Assembly: GCA_045642445.1 (NCBI GenBank)
Contig: JAZUIX010000013.1
Span: 1 to 43,717 of the forward strand
Length of the DNA: 43,717 nt
Source: Colimorpha sp045642445
GTDB lineage: Bacteria; Bacteroidota; Bacteroidia; Bacteroidales; P3
Direction: 5' to 3'
Part shown: piece by piece, positions 32,012 through 39,510 of the stretch
Layout of the letters: every line of letters begins with the position of its first letter
Position numbering within the stretch: the stretch's first letter is position 1
Notes under the pieces: generated by a model
What the model was told of the DNA's origin: nothing
Databases searched by the model: none
Seen by the model: only the letters and a program-made list of their open reading frames with translations
Program-made: the position numbers and the translations under genes

Positions 32012-32821
32012 TTATTTCAGCAATTTCCTATTCCCCACCTCTTCCAGCACGGTCATCTGCTGGATGGCGATCTTGTTGAGTTTGTGCAGGCGGTCACGCT
32101 GAGGAATGCCCTCGTTGATAAATACCGCGTTAAGATTTTCCATATTGGAGAGACAGATAAGATGGTTGATGGTGGCATAGTCGCGCATATTGCCTTTCTT
32201 GTCGGGATTGGCTTCGCGCCACTCTTTAGCGGTGATGCCGAAGAGTGCGACATTCAAAACATCGGCCTCCTCGGCATAGATGAGAGAACTGTGGTAGGCA
32301 TCCACCTTGTCAGGTACGAGATTGGCACGCACAGCATCAGTGTGTATGTGGTAGTTTATTTTCGACAACTCACGTTTTGCCGACCAACCCAACAGCTTCT
32401 GCTCCTCTTCCTTCAGCCTCTGAAACTCTTTGATGAGATACAGTTCAAACTCAACAGACACCCAGCTGGCAAACTTGAATGCAATATCGCGTTGTGCGTA
32501 TGTGCCGCCATAACGTCCACTCTTAGCAATAAGACCGATAGCGTTGGTCGCTTCTATCCATCGAGAAGGCGAAAGTGTGAATGCGTTAAGACCCGCTTGT
32601 TGTTTAAACCCCTCGAATTCGATGGGGTTAAAATCTGGATTATTCAAATACTCCCAAATCCCAAGATACTCAATAGTGTTTCTATTACGCATCCAATTTC
32701 CGACAACAATATTTGGTTCAATCGGGTTCTTCTGCCGGGCAATATCAGTGATGCAGATATAGTCCGCCTCGCCTACCTTCGTTGTACGAATAGTAGTGTC
32801 CTTAACGTTTATTTCCTGCAT
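32012..32821 (-). CDS. KilA-N-domain DNA-binding protein
   Basis: A 269 aa protein from the second of two adjacent ATGs. KilA-N domain at about 15-125: DYICITDIARQKNPIEPNIVVGNWMRNRNTIEYLGIWEYLNNPDFNPIEFEGFK, then GLNAFTLSPSRWIEATNAIGLIAKSGRYGGTYAQRDIAFKFASWVSVEFELYLIKEFQRL. The C-terminal part (about 140-269) is helical and of a type often attached to KilA-N in Bacteroidota. Presumed DNA-binding regulator of phage or plasmid origin. A full promoter lies about 106 bases upstream. A 30-bp palindrome is embedded at the NPIEFEGFK codons. Confidence 0.9.
   Translation of the reverse strand: MQEINVKDTTIRTTKVGEADYICITDIARQKNPIEPNIVVGNWMRNRNTIEYLGIWEYLNNPDFNPIEFEGFKQQAGLNAFTLSPSRWIEATNAIGLIAKSGRYGGTYAQRDIAFKFASWVSVEFELYLIKEFQRLKEEEQKLLGWSAKRELSKINYHIHTDAVRANLVPDKVDAYHSSLIYAEEADVLNVALFGITAKEWREANPDKKGNMRDYATINHLICLSNMENLNAVFINEGIPQRDRLHKLNKIAIQQMTVLEEVGNRKLLK
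32603..32632. promoter_or_regulatory. palindrome embedded in the KilA-N gene
   Basis: Centred on GAATTC (32615-32620), with arms CCCC/GGGG and TTTAA/TTAAA; 13 of 15 position pairs around 32617/32618 are complementary. It encodes FNPIEFEGFK. The centre is also one of the EcoRI-type sites in the window. Confidence 0.85.
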
Positions 32822-32929
32822 CATTTGCCTATATGTTTATAATTTTTAATAACCATTATTTGTGCAAACAACACTAATCAACTATCTCCTTGAGAGTTAT
32901 AGGCGATTAGAGTATCTGCAACAACCCTA

Positions 32930-32961
32930 CAAAGATAGGCATATTTTTTGATTAATGCAAA
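32930..32961 (-). promoter_or_regulatory. KilA-N gene promoter
   Basis: On the minus strand TTTG (32958-32961), a 20-base spacer and TATCTTTG (32930-32937) match the Bacteroidota consensus exactly. It implies a leader of about 100 bases. Confidence 0.75.
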
Positions 32962-33177
32962 ATAATTTTTCACCCTTTTTCAAAATCTCCCCCAACAACG
33001 CTGATACAGCGATTTCTGCAACGTGAAAAACCTCTCCAATTGTTCCTTCACTCATCAAAACGCCCCTCTCCAAGAAAGTGTGTCAAGAACAAGAGCGAGT
33101 CCTTCAAAACACTCCTTTTTTTGTCTTCGACACAATTTTTTGTCTCATTTTGCGTTATCACAATAAAAACCATCATT
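32962..33177. other. intergenic, no gene seen
   Basis: Divergent region between the KilA-N promoter and the DUF4160 gene. A frame open from 33040 has no start or family character before the ATG at 33178. TTTG at 33121-33126 and CATTTTG near 33147 may be a weak promoter for the DUF4160 gene. Confidence 0.4.
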
Positions 33178-33426
33178 ATGCCACTACTTTTTATCTTTTT
33201 TGGGTTACGATTCCAATTCTATTCAAATGACCATGAGCCGATTCATGTCCATGTTTTGAGTGGCAAAGGGCCTTCGGCCTGCAAAGCGAAATTTAATTTG
33301 CTGCCCGAAATTACTCTTGTAGAAAATAATGGGCTCAAATCCAACGAAATAAAAATGGCCGAGATGGTGATAGAAGAAAACCGTGAGATAATTATTGCCA
33401 AATGGCACGAATTTTTCAATAAATAG
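33178..33426 (+). CDS. DUF4160-family protein, probable toxin-antitoxin partner
   Basis: A small protein of 82 aa. FFGLRFQFYSNDHEPIHVHVLSGKG (8-32) and EIKMAEMVIEENREIIIAKWHEFF at the C-terminus are typical of DUF4160. This family is usually encoded next to DUF2442, which follows here after 4 bases, and the pair is often listed as a toxin-antitoxin-like module without established biochemistry. Start chosen at ATG 33178, where family similarity begins. Confidence 0.8.
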   Translation: MPLLFIFFGLRFQFYSNDHEPIHVHVLSGKGPSACKAKFNLLPEITLVENNGLKSNEIKMAEMVIEENREIIIAKWHEFFNK

Positions 33427-33430
33427 CACC

Positions 33431-33640
33431 ATGATGAACATTGTCAAAGTTTGGGTGGATCGTGAATATGTCCACATTCTTACCGAGGCCAATAAGGAGT
33501 TGCGTGAGAGAGTGGCTGATTACAAACGTCTGCGTGAAGCTGCTGATACCCAATTGCAAGATTTTGAAATCGACCCTTTTGGCATTCATTGGCCCCAACT
33601 TGACGAGGATCTTTGTTTCGATTGTTTCCCCAAGGCTTAG
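33431..33640 (+). CDS. DUF2442-family protein
   Basis: A 69 aa protein from ATG 33431. VKVWVDREYVHILTEANKELRERVADYKRLREAADTQLQDFEIDPFGIHWPQLDEDL carries the DUF2442 pattern of a short beta region (EYVHILT), a helix and the final I-x-W-x-x-LDEDL motif. Paired with the upstream DUF4160 gene. Presumed DNA-binding or antitoxin-like partner by analogy. Confidence 0.8.
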   Translation: MMNIVKVWVDREYVHILTEANKELRERVADYKRLREAADTQLQDFEIDPFGIHWPQLDEDLCFDCFPKA

Positions 33641-33673
33641 CCGAGGCTATTTTGTGTTGTATTGAAACCATGA

Positions 33674-33692
33674 GCACCTCTTTCGTAGGTGC
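33674..33692 (+). terminator. terminator-like hairpin
   Basis: GCACCT and AGGTGC pair around CTTTCGT 33 bases after the DUF2442 stop, with ATG/CAT flanks adding pairs. There is no T-tract. Confidence 0.35.
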
Positions 33693-33742
33693 CCATGATT
33701 TCTGCGAGTTATCTGCACTTTGCACCCCTGCCTCACAGATTA

Positions 33743-33862
33743 CTTTGAGCTATGTTTTGTCAGCCAGAGGTCGATGATTTCATCTATCTCCTCCAAGAAG
33801 GCCTCCCACCCCTCGTCGGTGTTGAAGTCCAAGCCTTCGGAAGGGGGTGTGTCCATCTCCAT
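33743..33862 (-). CDS. possible 39-residue protein or gene remnant
   Basis: The minus strand reads MEMDTPPSEGLDFNTDEGWEAF...EEIDEIIDLWLTKHSSK and stop. The ATG directly follows the stop of another short minus-strand frame (MVEHYAQVLGMTPAELLHLATVLSNAITYA, about 33862-33950). Both look protein-like (amphipathic, acidic), but a stop codon lies between them and another lies just upstream, so this may be a decayed gene rather than two tiny genes. Family not recognised. Confidence 0.3.
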
Positions 33863-34048
33863 TTAGGCGTATGTGATTGCATTACTGAGTACTGTGGCGA
33901 GATGGAGCAGCTCGGCAGGGGTCATCCCCAACACTTGGGCATAGTGTTCGACCATCCCCTTGCAGCCATCTTCTCATGGGTTCACCCTTCGAAGTTCTTT
34001 CAAGGTCGGCATCAGTCTTGTTTTAGATTCGTTGCTTGTTCGCTCTGC

Positions 34049-34148
34049 TTCCGATATGCCTCCGATATAATTCCGATATAGTTCCGATATATGTAATCGC
34101 ATTCATATCGGAACCATATCGGAGGCATATCGGAATCATATCGGAATC
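34049..34148. repeat. inverted array of 11-bp units (array 3)
   Basis: Four left-hand units (TTCCGATATGC, CTCCGATATAA, TTCCGATATAG, TTCCGATATAT), a 12-base centre, then four right-hand units ATATCGGAACC, ATATCGGAGGC, ATATCGGAATC, ATATCGGAATC. Every unit is 11 bp: an 8-base core TCCGATAT plus three variable bases. Same architecture as arrays at 5220 and 20658, with an unrelated core. Confidence 0.9.
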
Positions 34149-34363
34149 ACAGCGAGGGATAGGCGAAGAAAGGGTGGAGGAGGTTCGGGGCGTGTTTGGG
34201 GCTTTTGGGGGCTTTCATTGGCTTTGAGAGGTGCTTTCGGGGGACTCTGGGAAAATCTTTTTTTAGTTTGTAAGGGTTTTGTTTTTAATGGTTTGCAGTC
34301 GCAATAAGGGGGCTTGTGGGGACAAAGTGGGCACCTTTTTTTCGTTGTTTCGGAAAAATAACG

Positions 34364-34371
34364 TATCTTTG
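34364..34371 (+). promoter_or_regulatory. -7 element for the 34415 gene
   Basis: TATCTTTG matches TAnnTTTG exactly; a TTG lies about 16 bases upstream. The start codon is 43 bases downstream. Confidence 0.5.
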
Positions 34372-34414
34372 TATTTTGTATAATTGTGTCCGATTGTAAA
34401 CAAAAGTAGTGAAT

Positions 34415-35209
34415 ATGAATATATTTAATAAAATAATGGTTGGTTTCGCTTTCGTGGCGGCTTTGGGTTCGGGGTGCCGGGCCCAAGAAGAGGGCGTTGC
34501 TCCTTCGCGCAACGATGGCGAAATTGCTGGGAGTGTGGATGGTTTCACTCTTCCGCGCTATACCTTAGAGGGTTACGGATTGTACGATTTCCACTATGCC
34601 ACGGGTTCCGTGGGCGGAGGAGCGCTGACTTTTGGCTGGCGTGTGAGCGAGGGTTTCGGGCTTAAGGTGGGGCTGGAGTATGTGAGCAGCAATCGCATTT
34701 CGGGTAAGTTGGAGGGCCAGGCAAGGCTGTGGAATACGAAGAAGGGTTATCGTTTATGCTTGGAAAACAGCTATTTGTGGCGTCATTATCCGAGTCTTGA
34801 GATGCAGGAGTTTACGGGTGCTTTGCAGCTGGGGTGGTATGCCCGCCACGTTACGCTGCATCTGGGCCTTTGCAACCGCTATACGGCCAATCTTATTCAG
34901 CGCAGCAACGATGCCGAGGAGATGTTGTTTGAGCCTATGAATGTGATGTTTGCGGTTGAGGGGTGGTGGAACAACAACCTTTATTCGATGTGGACTCAGG
35001 GCTGGAATGTGGGGTTGAGGTGGAGCAATTATAATGATTTCATCATCGAGCGTGTGGCCAATTGGTTTTTCAGCGTCAAGGGCTGCTACAGGCTCGACCC
35101 TGCCACGTTCCTCGAGGCCGAGGTGGGGGTGCACCCCGTGGGGTCGCTCAACCTTACGGCTTCGTATGACGGCTGGTTCATGCACCTAGGTGCTGTGAGG
35201 CGTTTTTAG
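34415..35209 (+). CDS. probable outer-membrane beta-barrel protein
   Basis: A 264 aa protein from ATG 34415 (GTG at 34409 is an alternative). Signal peptide ending near GCRAQ (about residue 22; a lipobox-like Cys precedes). The mature part has alternating aromatic and polar strands (GLYDFHYATGSVGGGALTFGWRVSEGFGLKVGLEYV, WNVGLRWSNYNDF) and ends in F (HLGAVRRF), typical of outer-membrane barrels recognised by the Bam machinery. Family not recognised. It starts a run of plus-strand envelope genes. Confidence 0.65.
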   Translation: MNIFNKIMVGFAFVAALGSGCRAQEEGVAPSRNDGEIAGSVDGFTLPRYTLEGYGLYDFHYATGSVGGGALTFGWRVSEGFGLKVGLEYVSSNRISGKLEGQARLWNTKKGYRLCLENSYLWRHYPSLEMQEFTGALQLGWYARHVTLHLGLCNRYTANLIQRSNDAEEMLFEPMNVMFAVEGWWNNNLYSMWTQGWNVGLRWSNYNDFIIERVANWFFSVKGCYRLDPATFLEAEVGVHPVGSLNLTASYDGWFMHLGAVRRF

Positions 35210-35271
35210 GGTTTGAGGATGGGCATCTCGGCGTTTAATGATTTACTTTATTCAATGAATATCATCATATT

Positions 35272-36174
35272 ATGAAAACAAAATATCTTTTACATAGTTT
35301 GCTTTTGGGGCTTAGTGCCTTGGTTGTGGCCTCGTGCGACAGGCTGGATGTGGTAGGTATGTTTTGGTCGAGCGGGAGCCATACCGAGGACCGTGTGGCG
35401 GAGTGGCTGGCTTGGGACGAGCAGCATGGGCCCAATGTTATCACGGGGGTGCCCGATGCTTATAGTGTGTATGTTTGCTCGGACATTCATATCACCGATT
35501 CGGCCCCTCGCGTGGAGCAGTTCCTTAATAAGGAATATCTTGACCCTCAGGCAGTTTTTAGTGTTATCAATGGCGATATTGCCAATGTTAGTGGCGAGTC
35601 GGCTTTCCGTGTTTTGGATAGTGTGATGCACCTCCCGAGGCCTGATAATCATGTTCCTGGGCCTGCCGAGGACACCTGTTTTGTGGTGATTGGCAACCAC
35701 GACATTTATTTCAACTGCCAGGAGTATTATCAAAAATATTTCCACACCTCGACCTACTGCGTGGAGGTGCGCACGGTGGGTGGCAAGCGAGATTTGTGGG
35801 TCTTCCTGGATAGCGGCAACGCTACCCACGGCAGACGTCAGCTGGTGTGGCTCAAGGAGTTGCTGGAGCATCGGGGCGAGTATCGCCATGTGGTTGTGAA
35901 CACCCACACCTGCCTTTTTCGCAACAGCTATAACTATAGCACCACCCCCGCTGCAAATTTGCCCGAGGAGGAGTACTACGAGCTTGTCAAGTTGATGAGT
36001 GACAATCAGGTGAGCCTTTTCCTCATGGGTCATTTCCACCACAAGGAGGAGCATGTGCTGGGAGGGGTGCCGTATGTGATGAGCAGCAATATGGATGTGC
36101 AGGACGAGGTGCCCAGCTACCTGAGGGTGAGCCTCGGCGATGGGGTTGATTATGAGTATAAAAACCTGTATTGA
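35272..36174 (+). CDS. metallophosphoesterase lipoprotein
   Basis: Calcineurin-like phosphoesterase of 300 aa with a lipoprotein signal (lipobox near VASC, residue 22). Metal-site blocks in order: CSDIHI (D-x-H, about 70), NGDI (about 100), GNHD (about 138), NTHT (about 210) and GHFHHKE (about 253). It hydrolyses a phosphoester at the cell envelope; the substrate is unknown. Its stop overlaps the next start (TGATG), indicating translational coupling. Confidence 0.88.
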   Translation: MKTKYLLHSLLLGLSALVVASCDRLDVVGMFWSSGSHTEDRVAEWLAWDEQHGPNVITGVPDAYSVYVCSDIHITDSAPRVEQFLNKEYLDPQAVFSVINGDIANVSGESAFRVLDSVMHLPRPDNHVPGPAEDTCFVVIGNHDIYFNCQEYYQKYFHTSTYCVEVRTVGGKRDLWVFLDSGNATHGRRQLVWLKELLEHRGEYRHVVVNTHTCLFRNSYNYSTTPAANLPEEEYYELVKLMSDNQVSLFLMGHFHHKEEHVLGGVPYVMSSNMDVQDEVPSYLRVSLGDGVDYEYKNLY

Positions 36175-37964
36175 TGGAGATTAATTTGCTACATATAGTG
36201 AAAAAAACAGTTACATATCTGCTGGCCTTAGGGTGTTTGGTGCTGGGTGGGTGCGCCAAACAGGGCTACCCTTCGGGCGGTCCCAAGGATGTTGCGCCCC
36301 CCGTGGTGCAGAGTGCCACGCCCGAAAGCGGGACGCTCAATTTTGCCGAAAAATCCTTCTATATCGCCTTCGACGAGTATGTGCAGGTGAAGGATGCCGA
36401 CAATAACATCCTCGTGTCGCCCCCCATGAAGCACAAACCCGAATACAGCCCCAAAGGCCGTGGCATCGTGGTGAAAATCAACGACACCCTGTTGGCAAAC
36501 ACTACCTATCTGTTCCAGTTCAAAGGGGGCATCGTCGATTTCAACGAAGGTAACGCCCTGCCCAGTTATGAGTATGTCTTTTCCACGGGCAGCAGCATCG
36601 ACAGCATGACCCTCCGTGGGCGTGTGCTGGACGCTTTCACGGGCAATCCCCGCGAGGAGGTGGTCACCGTGGTGGCTTACCTTGTGGGCGATACGGCTTG
36701 GGACGACAGCATTGCCGCCAAAGAGCAGCCGATGTATATGACCCATAGTGACAAACAGGGCAATTTCGCCTTCAACCATATCCGCGAGGGGCGCTACAAA
36801 GTGCTTGCCTACGAGGATGGCGACAAGAACCTGCGCCTCAACACCGGCGAGGCGGTGGCCTTCATCGACAGCCTCCTCACCGCTGAGCGTATGCACCCCG
36901 ATCCTCACCCTGTCGATACTGTGGCCGATTCTACGCATATTGCCGACATCGTGGCCGATACGATTGCCCAACCTCTCGCCGACACGGTTCCTTATGCCGA
37001 GTATCTGATGAATATTTCTTTGGACAAGAAGGAGATACAGCGTGTGGACAAAGCCGAGTTCAAGCGCAAAGGTTTCATACAAATCACCACCAAAGTGCCG
37101 CTGAGCCAAGACTTTTCGGTTGCACCTTTGGGTGATGAATCGGGCAAATGGGAGCTTCAGTCGCAGCTGAACAAAGGGTGCGACACCCTCAGCCTTTGGA
37201 CCGCCAGCGGTGATTGCGACTCGATAAAGCTTGTGCTTCTCGACACCCTCACCCAGCTCAACGACACCCTCAGCCTTCAATTCCGCACCAAGAAGTCGCG
37301 TGCCCAGCAACAACCTGCCAAAGTGGTACTTATGAAGAGTCTTGTTGCATCCAAGCACCCCTATTTCGACACCCTTTGGCTCTCCTTTGAGAACCCTGTG
37401 TCGGGCACCACTTTCTCGGGCGAGAAAGCCGACTCTATAGTGAGCATCATGTCGCTCAGCGACAGCAGCATCAGTTACTGTGGCGTGGTGTTCCAAAGGG
37501 GGCCTTTGATGGGCACTCGCGCCCACATCAACTTTGTGGGTAAGGCGGGCGAGAAGTATCAGTTCACCCTTTTGAAAGGCCTCTTCCACGACGCATACGG
37601 CAACAGCAACGACTCCCTCACTTTCTCCACCGAATACACCAAAGTGGAGGATTATGGCAACATTTTGCTGACTGTGGAAAGGGATGTTTCGTATGCCCCA
37701 GGGCAGCCTCTCATCGTTCAGTTGCTCAACGAGAAAGGCGATGTGGTGCAGGAGCAGAAGAGCCAGGGCGGCCTTGTCACCTTTGCCCATCTTGCAGGAG
37801 GCAAATATCGTTTCCGTGCCATCCTCGACAGCAATGCGGATGGGAAATGGACCCCAGGCGACTATTGGCTTCATCGCCAACCCGAGGAGGTACGCTTTTT
37901 CGACAAAACATTGGAACTGAGAGAAAACTGGGATATGAAGGAAACATGGACAATAGGAAAATGA
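36174..37964 (+). CDS. Ig-like domain (Big_5) lipoprotein
   Basis: A large envelope lipoprotein of 596 aa. ATG 36174 overlaps the upstream stop. Lipobox LGGC near residue 26, then a Bacteroidota-typical N-terminus KQGYPSGGPKDVAPPVVQSATPESGTLNF leading into a Big_5-like Ig domain (about 40-140, ending YEYVFSTG). The middle contains a DSMTLRGRVLDAFTGNP segment like a carboxypeptidase-regulatory fold. The later part has repeated beta domains and ends with KWTPGDYWLHRQPEEVRFFDKTLELRENWD. Widespread in the phylum, function not known; probably a structural or binding protein. Confidence 0.82.
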   Translation: MEINLLHIVKKTVTYLLALGCLVLGGCAKQGYPSGGPKDVAPPVVQSATPESGTLNFAEKSFYIAFDEYVQVKDADNNILVSPPMKHKPEYSPKGRGIVVKINDTLLANTTYLFQFKGGIVDFNEGNALPSYEYVFSTGSSIDSMTLRGRVLDAFTGNPREEVVTVVAYLVGDTAWDDSIAAKEQPMYMTHSDKQGNFAFNHIREGRYKVLAYEDGDKNLRLNTGEAVAFIDSLLTAERMHPDPHPVDTVADSTHIADIVADTIAQPLADTVPYAEYLMNISLDKKEIQRVDKAEFKRKGFIQITTKVPLSQDFSVAPLGDESGKWELQSQLNKGCDTLSLWTASGDCDSIKLVLLDTLTQLNDTLSLQFRTKKSRAQQQPAKVVLMKSLVASKHPYFDTLWLSFENPVSGTTFSGEKADSIVSIMSLSDSSISYCGVVFQRGPLMGTRAHINFVGKAGEKYQFTLLKGLFHDAYGNSNDSLTFSTEYTKVEDYGNILLTVERDVSYAPGQPLIVQLLNEKGDVVQEQKSQGGLVTFAHLAGGKYRFRAILDSNADGKWTPGDYWLHRQPEEVRFFDKTLELRENWDMKETWTIGK

Positions 37965-37984
37965 GAACAATAAACACACCAGTT

Positions 37985-38043
37985 ACAAGTCACTAATCAC
38001 CAATCACAAGTCACAAGTCACCAATCACAAGTCACAAATCACT
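37985..38043. repeat. tandem heptamer repeat (NNRTCAC)
   Basis: Eight direct 7-bp units: AAGTCAC, TAATCAC, CAATCAC, AAGTCAC, AAGTCAC, CAATCAC, AAGTCAC, AAATCAC. They fill most of the gap between the lipoprotein and the flippase gene. The words are the same as in the inverted heptamer array at 10453-10531. Confidence 0.85.
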
Positions 38044-38049
38044 AAAGAA

Positions 38050-39507
38050 TTGAACAACACGGTACAAAAGAAACTATTTTCGGGACTCTTCTGGGTCTTG
38101 CTGCTCAATCTGCTGATTAAGCCTTTTTGGTTTTTCGGCATCGAGGTAAGTGTGCAGAATGCTGTGGGTGCTGAGGCGTATGGTTTCTATTTCACCCTGT
38201 TCAACTTTGCCTATATTTTCAACATCCTTCTCGATATCGGCATCACCAACTTCAACACCCGCAACATCGCACAGCATCCCCAGCTTATCGACAAACACCT
38301 TTCGGGCATCCTCTGCGTCAAGTTGCTCTTGCTGGCTCTTTATGTGGTGGTCACCTTCACGGTGGGGCTGCTGCTGGGCTACACTTCGCGCCAGTTCTAT
38401 CTCCTGGCCTTCCTCACCTTCAACCAGTTCCTGAACTCGCTGATACTCTATTTGCGAAGCAATTTCGAGGGACTGCTGCTGTTCAAATGGGACAGCATCA
38501 TCAGCATCCTCGACCGAGTGATAATGATATTCATTTGTGGTGCATTGCTTTGGTTTCCAGGGCATCCTGCGTTTTGTATCGAATATTTTGTGTATGCACA
38601 AACGGCGGCATATCTCCTCACCGCTGCTACCGCTTTGATGGTGCTCATGCGCAAGACGGGTTTTCGCCGTCTCCGTTTCAACTGGCCTTTCACCCTCGTA
38701 GTGCTCAAACAGAGTGCCCCCTTTGCCTTGCTGGTGCTGCTGATGGCCTCCTACAATCGTTTGGACCCAGTGCTGCTGCAAAAACTCCTGCCCGATGGCG
38801 ATTATCAGGCGGGCATCTACGCTGGCGCTTTCCGTCTTTTGGATGCCCTGACCATGGTGGCATACCTGGTGAGTGTTCCGTTGCTGCCCGTTTATTCAAA
38901 ATTGACAAAACAAAATTCCGAATCGGGAAATCTGTTAAAAGATACCACTCGGATGGTCTTCTCCATGATGATGGTGTTCTCCGTCATGGCAGCGGTGCTG
39001 TGCTATTTTATGGCCGACCCGCTGATGGATCTGCTTTATCGCAACAACCCCGCCGAATATACCCCTGTGTTCAAGATATTGGTGTTCGGCATCATCCCCA
39101 TCTCCATAACCTATGTCTTCGGCACCCTCCTCACCGCTGCGGGGCGTTTGCGACAATTGAACATCTTGGCGGCTTGCACATTGCTCATCAATGTGGCCGT
39201 CAACCTGCTGCTGATACCATTGCTGGGTGCCGTGGGTTCGGCATGGGCCAGTTTGGCGGCACAAAGCTTTATGGCCCTCACCCAGTTGGTGGCAGCCTTG
39301 CGAATCTTCAACCTGCGTCCCAGCTGGGGCTACATACTAAAACTCCTATTGTTCACGTTAGTAATAGTGGGTTGTAATCTGATTCCCGCAGGGTCGATGT
39401 GGTTCAGATTGGTGCTTGTAGTTGTTTTAGGACTATCGATAGCTATACTTTTGAAATTGATTAATCCATTTGAAATAAAGAAAATAATAACCGAAAAAGA
39501 AATATAA
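38050..39507 (+). CDS. polysaccharide flippase (MATE/MOP superfamily)
   Basis: Inner-membrane protein of 485 aa with about 12-14 hydrophobic helices; exporter of lipid-linked sugars of the Wzx/RfbX type. The N-terminus KKLFSGLFWVLLLNLLIKPFWFFGIEVSVQNAVGAEAYGFYF is typical, and NRLDPVLLQKLLPDGDYQAGIYAGAFRLLDAL is a conserved region near 230-262. No ATG is suitably placed; TTG at 38050 preserves the whole family N-terminus and follows the heptamer array directly. No glycosyltransferase genes are next to it. Confidence 0.88.
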   Translation: MNNTVQKKLFSGLFWVLLLNLLIKPFWFFGIEVSVQNAVGAEAYGFYFTLFNFAYIFNILLDIGITNFNTRNIAQHPQLIDKHLSGILCVKLLLLALYVVVTFTVGLLLGYTSRQFYLLAFLTFNQFLNSLILYLRSNFEGLLLFKWDSIISILDRVIMIFICGALLWFPGHPAFCIEYFVYAQTAAYLLTAATALMVLMRKTGFRRLRFNWPFTLVVLKQSAPFALLVLLMASYNRLDPVLLQKLLPDGDYQAGIYAGAFRLLDALTMVAYLVSVPLLPVYSKLTKQNSESGNLLKDTTRMVFSMMMVFSVMAAVLCYFMADPLMDLLYRNNPAEYTPVFKILVFGIIPISITYVFGTLLTAAGRLRQLNILAACTLLINVAVNLLLIPLLGAVGSAWASLAAQSFMALTQLVAALRIFNLRPSWGYILKLLLFTLVIVGCNLIPAGSMWFRLVLVVVLGLSIAILLKLINPFEIKKIITEKEI

Positions 39508-39510
39508 ACT

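Noticed and set aside
25664..32821. Prophage
   Set aside because: Apart from antirepressor-like genes there is no integrase, terminase, portal, capsid or lysis gene.
36228..37979. 583-codon minus-strand open frame opposite the Ig-like lipoprotein
   Set aside because: Shadow of a GC-rich coding sequence. The plus-strand protein has a lipobox and recognisable domains; the minus-strand reading has none.
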